A stretch of 64,000 nt of DNA from Cephalotrichum gorgonifer (lineage: Eukaryota > Ascomycota > Sordariomycetes > Microascales > Microascaceae), in NCBI GenBank assembly GCA_900312665.1, contig ONZQ02000023.1, forward strand, positions 1 through 64,000, given 5' to 3'. Made by a program: the position numbers and the translations under genes. Below are positions 32,773 to 41,502 of this stretch, piece by piece (the stretch's first letter is position 1; every line of letters begins with the position of its first letter). The notes under the pieces were generated by a model. That model did not search any database, had not been told where the DNA came from, and saw only the letters and a program-made list of their open reading frames with translations.

Positions 32773-35076
32773 ATGACCGACGCGGACAGGACGCCCAGGG
32801 CGCGCCGACAAGTTTCAGGCCGCGGATCCACGCGGTCCAGCGGCCTTTTTGAAGCTCGCGGCGCACCGGGATACGGGTACGCCCAGGTCCAACCCCAAGC
32901 TCCGCAGGGGTATTCTCACAATTCCCAGCCTGGGACACAGTCCCAGGTCGGGTATCCCCAAGCCGGGGGTGGCCCCGGCCCGGGATACGATCCGTACGGA
33001 TCGCACAGGGGTCTCAGGCCCATGGACTCCCGATTCTCCCTGAACGACCACTTCGCCGCCTCGAGGAGGGAGTACGAGTTCGGGGACGACGACGCCTCGT
33101 CCGTCTTCGGCGGGCGGGCGGCTTCGATCCTGCCGCGGGGCGCGGAGGCGGAGTCCCAGCTTGAGGGCGAAGTGCGCGGGGACGAGGTCGTGGTGGCAGG
33201 GGACGAAGAGGACGCGCCCGGGGAAGAGGACAGAGAAGATGATGATGACGAGGCGAACTTCTACGAGGTCCTCTGCGTGGGGAGGGATGGTCTGACGAAG
33301 GAGGAGGTGAGGAGGGCTTACTGGCGGTGGTTCGAGCTCCTGTATCCCGCCTCCTGCGAGGAGGATGTGGCGCGGATCTACTTCGCGAGGGTGCAAGATG
33401 CGTTCGAGACGCTTGTTGACCAGGAGAAGAGATGGGAGTATGATTCTTCGCAAGGGCGCGCTCCTCCGCGCAGGAGCCAAGTGGAAGTGAGTTCGGATAT
33501 GGGGGTCAGGGCTGATGCTTCGGGGCGGGGGAGAGGACTTCGGCCGGTGGATTTCATGCTTGGTCATTCGGTTTCAGCTGGGGTGCCAGGGCTGGGGAGG
33601 GCCGTTGAGGAGAAGTTTAAGCGGGTGAAGGCACTGCTGGCTCGTACGAGCCGGGATCGTGGAGTCATTTCGGAGATGACTGGCCTAAAAGGAGGCGCGA
33701 CTTTCACCCTTTCTGACCCGATAGTCACCATATCTGGGTACGCATACGGCCTCACGGAAGCACTGCCGTCCACTGCCCTCTCGGAGCGATATCATCCATT
33801 GCTACACATCGTCCCGCGGCAAAAGGTACACCTTCTCGGGAACCTCTACCCCCTCGCAACGTTAAATCTCCACCAGGATCTCCTCGCGAGGGATTCGTCG
33901 TCCGGAGAGCTCCGGGGCGCTTCGGGGATAGAGGTAGAATCTGACCTCCTCCCGACCCCGTCGCTCACGACCCGCGTCTCTCACTCCGCTGTCATCCGCG
34001 GCTCTGCAACGAGTCTAGGAGCTGGTCTCACCGCCAGTCGTCTCTCCCCCGGCCGTCCGCAGGTCTCCATCGCAGGAAGCAGGGTCTGGGGGGATGGCGT
34101 GGCCTTTGCGCGGCTGGATAGCGGAAACTGGAGGGTGCGTGCGGACGAGACCTGCCGCTTCTTCACCGAGTTCTCGCGACTTAACGGGAGGGTTTCCAGC
34201 ATGCTCGGTCCGCGAGCAGCCTCCTTTGAAGTCGGGTACACGAAGGGTACATCATGCGAGGCTCTAGTGCCGCACCAAAGGGCCATGAGCCTTTTGAAGG
34301 AGGAGAAGCAAGTTTCAAGTACCACACCGTCCTCGTGGACCGCATCTCTGGGGGGTACGATGGACTACCTCGTCAGCTCCCTCCGCTACGCCACTTCCAT
34401 CCCCGCGGCGTCGCCCACTAGACTCGAGGTCGAGTTCTGCGCGAGTAACCACGCGGACCACCACGTCGCCATCCGCAACGTCTTCCCCATCGGCTCATCC
34501 TTCCTAGGTCTTGAGCTCTCGCTCTCCCCTCGAACCTTCCACTTCTCGCTCTCAGTCTCGTACCTCAACCAACGGTTCTCCCTGCCAATCTACATGCTCC
34601 CCGCGCCACGTAGTTTGTTCCTCGCGGCCGTGGTCCCGTTACTCGCATCGGCAGGATTCCACTTCTTCAGATCCAAGAAGAGGGCAGCTGCAAACAAGGG
34701 GAAGGGGAAGGGGAAGGGGAAGGGGAGGAAGGGAGACAAGAGGAGCGAGGCAGACGCCCTAGCCTTCCTCCTGCACCGCTCCCTGTCGCGGAGGCCAGAC
34801 AGCGCAAAGGGTGAGAACCTTATCATCGTCAGCGCAAAATACGGCGCGGCGGAAGACGAATGGGCAGGCGAACACGTCGCAGATGTGACGATTGCGCTCT
34901 CGGCCCTAGTCCGCGACGGGAAAGTCGACATCCCCGCGGGGCTGAGAACAAGTCACCTACCCGGGTTCTGGGACCCTGCGCCAGGAAGGGTGAAGGCGCT
35001 CCGTGTAGGCTTTAGGATAGGGGGACGAGAGGGGGTTGTAGAGGCGAAGGAAGGGGAGGGTCTTAGGATACCCTAG
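32773..35076 (+). CDS. DNAJC11-like mitochondrial protein with degenerate J domain
   Basis: Single exon, 767 residues. The N-terminal 150 residues are low-complexity (Gln/Gly/Pro, then acidic). A J-like domain lies at about 160-222: it begins NFYEVLCVGRDGLTKEEVRRAY and ends FETLVDQEKRWEYD, but the HPD tripeptide needed to stimulate Hsp70 is replaced, with the loop reading LLYPASCEED. The middle 400 residues are strand-rich like the DNAJC11 beta-barrel-type domain. The C-terminal 90 residues (IIVSAKYGA, LPGFWDPAPGRVKALRVGF) match the DUF3395 domain that defines DNAJC11. Human DNAJC11 associates with the MICOS/SAM complexes at mitochondrial cristae contacts, so a mitochondrial role is inferred. 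Between the barrel and DUF3395 lies a simple-sequence run encoding (KG)n, preceded by a hydrophobic stretch. Confidence 0.82.
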   Translation: MTDADRTPRARRQVSGRGSTRSSGLFEARGAPGYGYAQVQPQAPQGYSHNSQPGTQSQVGYPQAGGGPGPGYDPYGSHRGLRPMDSRFSLNDHFAASRREYEFGDDDASSVFGGRAASILPRGAEAESQLEGEVRGDEVVVAGDEEDAPGEEDREDDDDEANFYEVLCVGRDGLTKEEVRRAYWRWFELLYPASCEEDVARIYFARVQDAFETLVDQEKRWEYDSSQGRAPPRRSQVEVSSDMGVRADASGRGRGLRPVDFMLGHSVSAGVPGLGRAVEEKFKRVKALLARTSRDRGVISEMTGLKGGATFTLSDPIVTISGYAYGLTEALPSTALSERYHPLLHIVPRQKVHLLGNLYPLATLNLHQDLLARDSSSGELRGASGIEVESDLLPTPSLTTRVSHSAVIRGSATSLGAGLTASRLSPGRPQVSIAGSRVWGDGVAFARLDSGNWRVRADETCRFFTEFSRLNGRVSSMLGPRAASFEVGYTKGTSCEALVPHQRAMSLLKEEKQVSSTTPSSWTASLGGTMDYLVSSLRYATSIPAASPTRLEVEFCASNHADHHVAIRNVFPIGSSFLGLELSLSPRTFHFSLSVSYLNQRFSLPIYMLPAPRSLFLAAVVPLLASAGFHFFRSKKRAAANKGKGKGKGKGRKGDKRSEADALAFLLHRSLSRRPDSAKGENLIIVSAKYGAAEDEWAGEHVADVTIALSALVRDGKVDIPAGLRTSHLPGFWDPAPGRVKALRVGFRIGGREGVVEAKEGEGLRIP
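34696..34732 (+). repeat. GGGGAA microsatellite coding for Lys-Gly repeats
   Basis: About five units of GGGGAA lie inside the DNAJC11-like gene and encode alternating Lys and Gly. The G-rich coding strand could form a quadruplex. The run keeps frame in units of six. Confidence 0.7.
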
Positions 35077-35377
35077 GTAGAAGAGGGAAGAGGGAAACCA
35101 ATTTAGGGGACCTCTCATGAACCGAGCTTGGGAAGACATTATGTAGTTATGTTGACGATGAATTATGTTATGCCATTGGGAGAACCCCCCGCCGCTGCCT
35201 GGATCTTTGTCTCATTTTGATACTGCGCGCGGGTATTATGGCCCATTCTTTTAAGATTTGGCCACGTCCGGCGGGAAGCGAGTGAGACATCATCGGCAGG
35301 TAAGACAAGCTGCGCAGAGATTCCGATGGTGCGAATTCCCCCCACCATAAGCGCCACAAGCTACGCTCACCCCCATC
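35077..35377. other. intergenic region between DNAJC11-like gene and tRNA
   Basis: 301 bp holding the 3' flank of the DNAJC11-like gene and the 5' flank of the tRNA gene. No other feature was seen. Confidence 0.55.
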
Positions 35378-35474
35378 GGGCGTTTGGTCTAGGGGTATGA
35401 CGTCAGTTTTGCATTGAACACTAAATCTTGCCTATGCCTACTGAAGGTCGCGCGTTCGATTCGCGCAATGTCCA
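35378..35474 (+). tRNA. tRNA-Ala(UGC) with a 25-nt intron
   Basis: The cloverleaf was folded by hand. The acceptor stem GGGCGTT (35378-35384) pairs with AATGTCC (35467-35473) and includes the G3-U70 wobble that specifies alanine. The D stem is GTC/GAC, the anticodon stem TCAGT (35403-35407) pairs with ACTGA (35440-35444), and the T arm is GCGCG-TTCGATT-CGCGC. The discriminator base is A (35474). The anticodon TGC sits at 35410-35412, followed by A37; an intron of 25 nt (35414-35438) then interrupts the loop at the canonical site after position 37. A T6 run follows. Every stem is complete, so the gene should be functional. Confidence 0.93.
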
Positions 35475-35475
35475 A

Positions 35476-35481
35476 TTTTTT
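35476..35481 (+). terminator. RNA polymerase III T-run terminator
   Basis: TTTTTT begins two bases after the tRNA discriminator base, the usual position and length for polymerase III termination. Confidence 0.85.
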
Positions 35482-35813
35482 GCTTTTTGCTCTGGTTAGG
35501 TTGTCTCTCAAAGGAGTAGAAGGGTACTTTAGTACGAGCACGGAGTACATACGTACTACTTGTTTTACGCACTTGCTCTGCTCAGACCTTCGTCTGCTTC
35601 CCTAGATGGGTTCCATTGGGTCTTTTTGGCCTCCCCTCCAGGATTTGATATCTGCACCGACGATCTTCCATCTGTGTGCGGGCCATGTGCTCTCCCCGAT
35701 GTCATCAAGAAATTGAAATTGAACTTTTTGGTGGTGGCGTCCAACATCAAGACCCATTTTCCGACCACTGTTTGGTAAAGTCTTAGTTACCAGGCAGGTA
35801 ACTCTTCCGACCC

Positions 35814-35848
35814 CCAATCAGGGATCACCCACGCCTGGCGGTGATTGG
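35814..35848. promoter_or_regulatory. inverted CCAAT-box pair
   Basis: CCAATCA at 35814-35820 and its exact complement TGATTGG at 35842-35848 are separated by 21 bases. A nested inverted repeat ATCACC/GGTGAT (35824-35829 and 35840-35845) overlaps the right arm. CCAAT is the binding site of the fungal HAP (CBC) complex. The nearest downstream gene is 2.1 kb away, so function is uncertain. Confidence 0.35.
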
Positions 35849-37988
35849 CCAGTTTCCTGTCGTGGCACCCTGGCCCGCAGTTCTATAATTGGAAACAATG
35901 GGTGCAACCGGGACCAACCCGGAGCGGCCCAGCTTTCTCGAATCGACTGTGGCTCAACAGGGTTCGGGCGTTGTGTGCTTCCGGGATAGCACAGCGCTCC
36001 GGCGCGACCCTTTGAAATCCAATCGATTGTCTTCGGCATTTGGACTGGAATGTTCGAGTAGCTCCGGTCTGGCAGTCACTTTTACGCCCGTGCGTGGGGG
36101 GAAGCGCCGCGCTAGGATGGCCCATAGCGGAGCGAATGAGCTACATACGGCAAATAATGGAGCTCGTAATTTCCTCTTGGTAGCGGGGGCTGACGGGACT
36201 GGGCCCTGCACGATGCCTGGACGATTACGAGTGGGCTTGTACTTGTACTCGTAATCGTAATAGTAGGTCAGTCTGACGTGGAGGCAGGGCCGCAGGCAGG
36301 GACCATTAATGCGAGTAATAACCCAGGGCCTCTGCCTGGCGCCATCCGCCAGGCAACCGCGCCAAAGCCGAGAGGTGAAAATATTGGACAGACGGGACTT
36401 TACCAGGCTGCAAGAATGCGGGCGCCTCCTGGTCGTTAGGTACGGCTTACGTGCAGAGGTGGTGCACGCAACACACAGAGAGCAGCGGGAGGGGTTGTCC
36501 GGTTCGCAATTGGTAAGTGGCGGGGCAACGCGGTTGGGCGTCGACCCTTGGAGGAGACGGCGGCTAGCGGGGACCACATTGGTTTGTGCAAAAAAAAAAA
36601 GGTTGGGTGGGTGGGTGGTGGTAGCGGCGTTGGCTTGTTTCATGTTGCTGCAATTGGGGCGGTCTTGGTTCTCGTCCCGTCTTCCCTCCCCCCGGGCCAG
36701 GCCCCCGCCCCCCAGCTCAAAAAGTCACGCCGCGGCTCTTCAGTTTGCCTGGTCTCATCCTTTGCTTGCTTGGCTCTGCCTCGCCCACCTTTTCGTTTAT
36801 CAGAATCTGGTCTCGGCCTCTTCTCTTATCGGAACATACTACCGCTTGCTTTCCGCGGCCACTCTAGGTGCTAGGTGGTTTGCACGCGATTTAACTTTCG
36901 AGCATCGAATCGCGCTGATATCTCATGAAAGTCACTCGCAAGCCTGAAATATATGCAAAGTAACCCCCCCAAGCTGCGTGGCAGATCAGCCCCGCCCCGC
37001 CTGTAACTACCCCAGCTCCTCCATCATTTACTGGTCGTTTCGCGCCCCTGCCCACACGACCCGCCGTGCTCCCCCCCCCCCCCCAAACCCCAAGTCACCA
37101 AGCCCTTCCAGAATCCTGCGAATTTACTCCCAGTTTCTCCGCTTCTTCTTGGAAACCATCCATACCCCCCCTCCACACTCTCATCAACCCCCTCGCCGCC
37201 ATTTTACCGTCGCTTCTCTTGCGACTCTCGACTCTCGCTGGAGCGACCCAGTCGAGCCCGCACTCCACCGACGGGAGAACAAAGTCATTGTGTGTCCCAC
37301 TACGGCATCCCTGCCCTCTCTTGCCACGTTTCGCAGCACAAGTACTCGGTCGGTCAGCTTTCGCTTCTGCTCTGGACGCTCGTGGCATCGCACCTTTGCG
37401 CCCGCCATTAATCCTTCAGCCTTTGACGACTCGGCGCTTGCGGGGTTTTGTCTTGTCGACACTGGATCCGCTTGGACGCCTCCCTTACGACTGAACGACA
37501 CGAATTGCTGCTACACCTTTTTCTGGCACTGACAATCTGCGGCTCCCTGCATCCCTTTTCTCGCCTCTCGCCGATCGCGCTCTCCCGCCTTGTCCCCAAC
37601 ACCGGTCCCGCCCAGGACGACGAACTGATACACCTGAAGAAGGTGGGGAAAGGACAACGGAGTTGTAGTAGAGCGCGCGGGTCATCGAGTTGACAGAAGT
37701 TGATTGCACCAGGTCGTCGCCAAGGCGCATTTATCACTTCGCTTTGCGCCGTCGCAGTTCGCTCAGTTTCGCACCCCGCTTTTTTTGCCCGATCTCCCCA
37801 CTACACTACTCGCCGCCCGCCTTCCAGCGCTGAAAGCCTGCTGCGAGTAGCTTCTTCGGAGCCCAAGCTAAAACGGAACGGTCGTTAATACCCTGGGTGG
37901 GGAGATCTGCGGCCGTCCGTTCTTTCGCCTGATTTCTCGCGGCGCAACCAAAATAACCCGACATCACGGTTCTTTTCCGGCTCGGAGC

Positions 37989-39566
37989 ATGACCGCAGTC
38001 ATGTCTGCTACATCACCCACCACCACATCACCCCCGCCAATTCCCTCGCCAGCTTCTTCCGCGAGCCACACGGCGTTACCTCCTCTGATAACCTCTCCGC
38101 CGAACCGCCGGTCCACACTTCCGAGGCCAGTGTCTCACCTATCCAAGCACAGGCTCTCTCAGTATTCGACCGGCTCTGCGCCGTCTCGGTCTCGCCCTCC
38201 TTCCCACATATTCCCAGTCTACCCCTCTAGCCTGCCTTATACACTTGTGCGCGACTTTGCATACCCCGCCACTCACCAGCTGCACTATGGCACGCCTCCT
38301 GAGCCGTCCAGGCCACCCTCTGGCCTGACTACCCCTGCAAGCGAACACAGGCGGCTCTCCGACCCCTCTGCCCTGTCGTGGGAGGGCAAGTCGGGCTGGG
38401 ACGCCGGCGGCTGGAGTTACGAGTCGTCCAGAAACGCCAGCGGCATCGCTCCCATCCACCTCGGCGATGGTCCGCCATGGAGCGAGGACGAGGACCTCCA
38501 GAGCCCGGTCGTGAGCTCTCGGCACCGCAAGCACAAATCATCGGGATCATTCGGTAGGCATCACCATCACCACCACCACCACCACCACCACCGCGACGAA
38601 TCGAATGCGCTAAACCCGGAAAACTACGATACAGAGAGGGGCTTCTACGTAAGCGCGGGCGGGAATGGTGGTCAAGGCTACTACGTTGCCCAGGACGCCG
38701 AGGCAAATGGACCCGGTGGCCAATACGTGACCTACCCTACCGACCAAGCGACGCATTCCGCCTCGTATCCACTCGACGAGCAGCCCCGCCAGTTCGACCA
38801 GGATGGCTACGGCTCCGATGCATCCAGCTGCTCCTCGCCCGGCCACGCCAACGAAGATCAATCTCGCTATTCACGGGATTATCAGTTCACCATCACGTCC
38901 CCCGACGAGGAGATGCACGGCAAGGCCGTTGCGCTCTACGACTTTGAACGAGAGAGCGAGAATGAACTCCCTCTAGTGGAGGGCCAGATCATCTTAATAT
39001 CATATCGCCACGGAGAGGGCTGGTTGGTAGCTCAGGATCCCAAGACGCAGGAGAGCGGACTAGTGCCCGAGGCGTACGTGCGCCTTCTTAGGGACATCGA
39101 GGGGGGGATGAACAGCCTTTCGAGTGTTCTAGGGGAAGGCTCAACCTCGCCAAACGACGTGAGCACTCCAACCCAGGCTGAGCACAGCGGCCACTACGGC
39201 CATACGCCCACCGCCAGCAACGCATCGAACGGGTATCACCAGCCGGTAGTATCGACCTTCTCGACCTCGAGCCGCGACTTCGATCCCTATCCCACTGGAG
39301 CGCTAGGCGCCGGCCAGACGCCCCCGCAAGTGGTCCACTACCATGGCCAACGTGGTGGAAGCCAAGCGAATACGCCAACCCTCCTTAACTATTCAGATGT
39401 AGGGTTAGCACGGAGGGGGAGCGCGGATGTCGCCGTGCGTCGTGGGAGTGAGGACGTCAAGAGTGGAGGGGACGCGACGATGAGCACCGTGCCCGAGACT
39501 CTGCAAGACACGAAACTGCGGATGACTGAGACCAAGGATACGGACGCGATGGATACCGACCGCTAG
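37989..39566 (+). CDS. nbp2: Nbp2-like SH3-domain protein
   Basis: Single exon, 525 residues; a second in-frame ATG four codons on is an alternative start. The SH3 domain lies at about 312-370 and reads AVALYDFERESENELPLVEG, then SYRHGEGWLVAQDP, then SGLVPEAYVRLL, the pattern of the yeast Nbp2 SH3 domain. Yeast Nbp2 is an adaptor that brings the phosphatase Ptc1 to the HOG and cell-wall integrity MAP kinase modules; the same role is inferred. The 310 residues before it are disordered (Ser/Pro/Tyr-rich) and contain an 11-residue histidine run at about 191-201. The region after the SH3 domain is also low-complexity and ends with a short charged segment. The leader upstream is very long and C-rich. 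Confidence 0.8.
   Translation: MTAVMSATSPTTTSPPPIPSPASSASHTALPPLITSPPNRRSTLPRPVSHLSKHRLSQYSTGSAPSRSRPPSHIFPVYPSSLPYTLVRDFAYPATHQLHYGTPPEPSRPPSGLTTPASEHRRLSDPSALSWEGKSGWDAGGWSYESSRNASGIAPIHLGDGPPWSEDEDLQSPVVSSRHRKHKSSGSFGRHHHHHHHHHHHRDESNALNPENYDTERGFYVSAGGNGGQGYYVAQDAEANGPGGQYVTYPTDQATHSASYPLDEQPRQFDQDGYGSDASSCSSPGHANEDQSRYSRDYQFTITSPDEEMHGKAVALYDFERESENELPLVEGQIILISYRHGEGWLVAQDPKTQESGLVPEAYVRLLRDIEGGMNSLSSVLGEGSTSPNDVSTPTQAEHSGHYGHTPTASNASNGYHQPVVSTFSTSSRDFDPYPTGALGAGQTPPQVVHYHGQRGGSQANTPTLLNYSDVGLARRGSADVAVRRGSEDVKSGGDATMSTVPETLQDTKLRMTETKDTDAMDTDR
38558..38592 (+). repeat. CAY trinucleotide run coding for polyhistidine
   Basis: A run of CAC/CAT codons encodes about 11 consecutive histidines in the disordered N-terminal half of the Nbp2-like protein. 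The run length may vary between strains. Confidence 0.75.
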
Positions 39567-41502
39567 TCCTCGCAGGGGTCACTGATCAGCTACTTGGAAC
39601 GAGATACCCCGTCTCCCTTCCGTCGGTCTACTCTGCCCCACGGGACAATACCGGGAGACATCTACGAGGTTGCGGGGCTATGGAAAAGTGTCGCCGTTGC
39701 TATGGTTTGAACGAGGCATGTGGAATGTGGAATGTGGGATGAACTCTATACTTTGTACTATCTGGACAGCGGGAATTTGATTCATGGGTGGAGCGTCTTG
39801 TTAATGATTTTCACGTTGGGTCATCTACTCTGGGGTTTCTCTAGTTTGATGCGTTCCATGTCGTCTTCGCCGTTCGGATCTCTCCACAGCGCAGCTTACC
39901 TCCCCTACACCTATGCGTCAGGCGGCGTATTCCAGCCTCAGTCATCCGCCCCTACCCTCGAATGTTTTGGATTCGTGGGGTGTGAAGGTGCGCTGATCAC
40001 GCATAAGCCATCTCTGTCGATCCAGACTATGCAGCACAAGGAGACCACACAAAGGCACCTGGGCACCGTGGGCTATTACCCGCCGGCTTAGAGCAGAAAT
40101 TGATGGGATAGGATGCGAGGGAGAGGGAGCCTTGGCAGGGAGGTAGCCATCAGCGGGCCCTGGTCTATCGGGATTTCATTCAGAGGAGTTGGGGTGGTGC
40201 AGCATATTGTTTCTGGGGATAAAATCGGGCGGACACATATATGATTCTTATTTATTATAACTTAGCCTTGCAAGGAGAGGAGAGAATATATCCATTCTTC
40301 CCCCTTACCCGGTTTACCACCACCATGTTGTTTGAAGATGGACATAGTGTAATGTCCAAGGGATGTCGCAGGGTCTTGTACCACGCGAGATTCATATCGG
40401 AGATATTCTTTCTCCGGGGAGGAGACTTGTTTGTCAGAAGATCTCAGTGATCGAATGAGGCCGTTCTTCGGTATTGCTTCCTATATATGTACTTGAAATG
40501 CGACTATTTGGAGGCTGGGTACGGAGTATAAGTACAGCTTTAGATGCCTAATTTCAAGTATGACGCAACCCTGTGGCTGCGCCGTAGATAGCTGCATCTA
40601 TAATAATCCACCCTTTCTTCAATTTCGTCGGAAGAGAACGTTTGAAAGGCAATAGAGGTAGTATGTAGAATGGCTCGAATCCATAATTGGAGCTGTTTTG
40701 TTTTTCTGAGATCTTGATCTGTCAGTCATTTGGAGTGGCGACTAGGTGTTGCAAACCAGGTGACAAACAGGGCGGGTGCGCACGGTCCATTCGTACTATA
40801 TTCCGAACAAGCACTTCCCGGCTGGTTGCCGGCGCTACGCGAAGAAGTAAACAAAAAGTCAACACGTCAAGATTGCCCCTCCCACCAACCCACCCCCCTG
40901 GTCTGTTCCTTCCTGCCCCGGTTTTGAAAAAAGGCGAACACTCCCGGTTCGCTGGCGACAGAGACAAAACGAGCACGAGCCTCTCTGTAATTGGTCCGTT
41001 TGAGTTCGTGGGTCACTCTTCTTCTATCGTGATATTCCCACTTCGGTACTTCGGTTCCTTCGTCGTTTCTGCAACTACGGAGCATACCTCACTCCCGACG
41101 CAGCCTTAATTTCTTGGAGTGATTCAACCTGTTTGCGTTTCCGACCTGCGCTGCGCGCGTTGAAACTCGAGAGACCTTTTACCTTCCTCGCATATTTTTA
41201 TGCTCTGTTGGGTTTGGTTACGTCAATTTGCTGGTTGAGACATATGACATCCGATACGACGCTGTGTTTTGATCCAAGACAGCACCTTGGCTGCCCAAAC
41301 GCAGGAACGCTTTTCAAGACTGCGACAGCATCGTCGCTTCCCTCTTCAAACATATCGACTACCCACCACCACGATACCCACCTCGCCTACCGCTCTCCAT
41401 GCTGTTGTTCACGGATTCTCCATACGCCTGACATAAATTCCCATCTCTGCGGCAAACCCACATACATATAGGCAGATACGCACACCGAACAACTCCATCA
41501 CG
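39567..41502. other. intergenic region, IQGAP promoter and leader
   Basis: 1.9 kb of unassigned DNA. A GTACGGAGTA motif lies at 40519-40528 and an ATTGG (inverted CCAAT) near 40987. The last 200 bases are CT/AC-rich, consistent with the leader of IQGAP. ORFs such as 40687-41109 have no recognisable content. Confidence 0.55.
40519..40528. repeat. recurrent intergenic motif GTACGGAGTA
   Basis: Ten of eleven bases of GTACGGAGTAC, followed by TAAGTAC. Confidence 0.5.

Larger units (their letters stand above)
35475..37988. other. long intergenic region and leader of the Nbp2-like gene
   Basis: 2.5 kb without a recognised protein. It contains a partial GTACGGAGTAC motif at 35540-35548, an inverted pair of CCAAT boxes at 35814-35848, an A10-type run near 36591, and a 14-base C run at 37071-37084. 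From about 36960 to 37988 it is strongly C/CT-rich, as in a long fungal leader. The frames within it (for example 36978-37532) are low-complexity Pro/Ser/Arg and are best read as leader sequence or upstream ORFs. Confidence 0.55.

Noticed and set aside
35954..36643. 229-codon frame on the minus strand
   Set aside because: Composition is low-complexity, there is no start context or family resemblance, and overlapping frames on the other strand are equally long.
36978..37532. 184-codon Pro/Ser-rich frame
   Set aside because: It lies in a C-rich leader and its amino-acid content follows the base bias, so it is kept as leader sequence rather than a gene.
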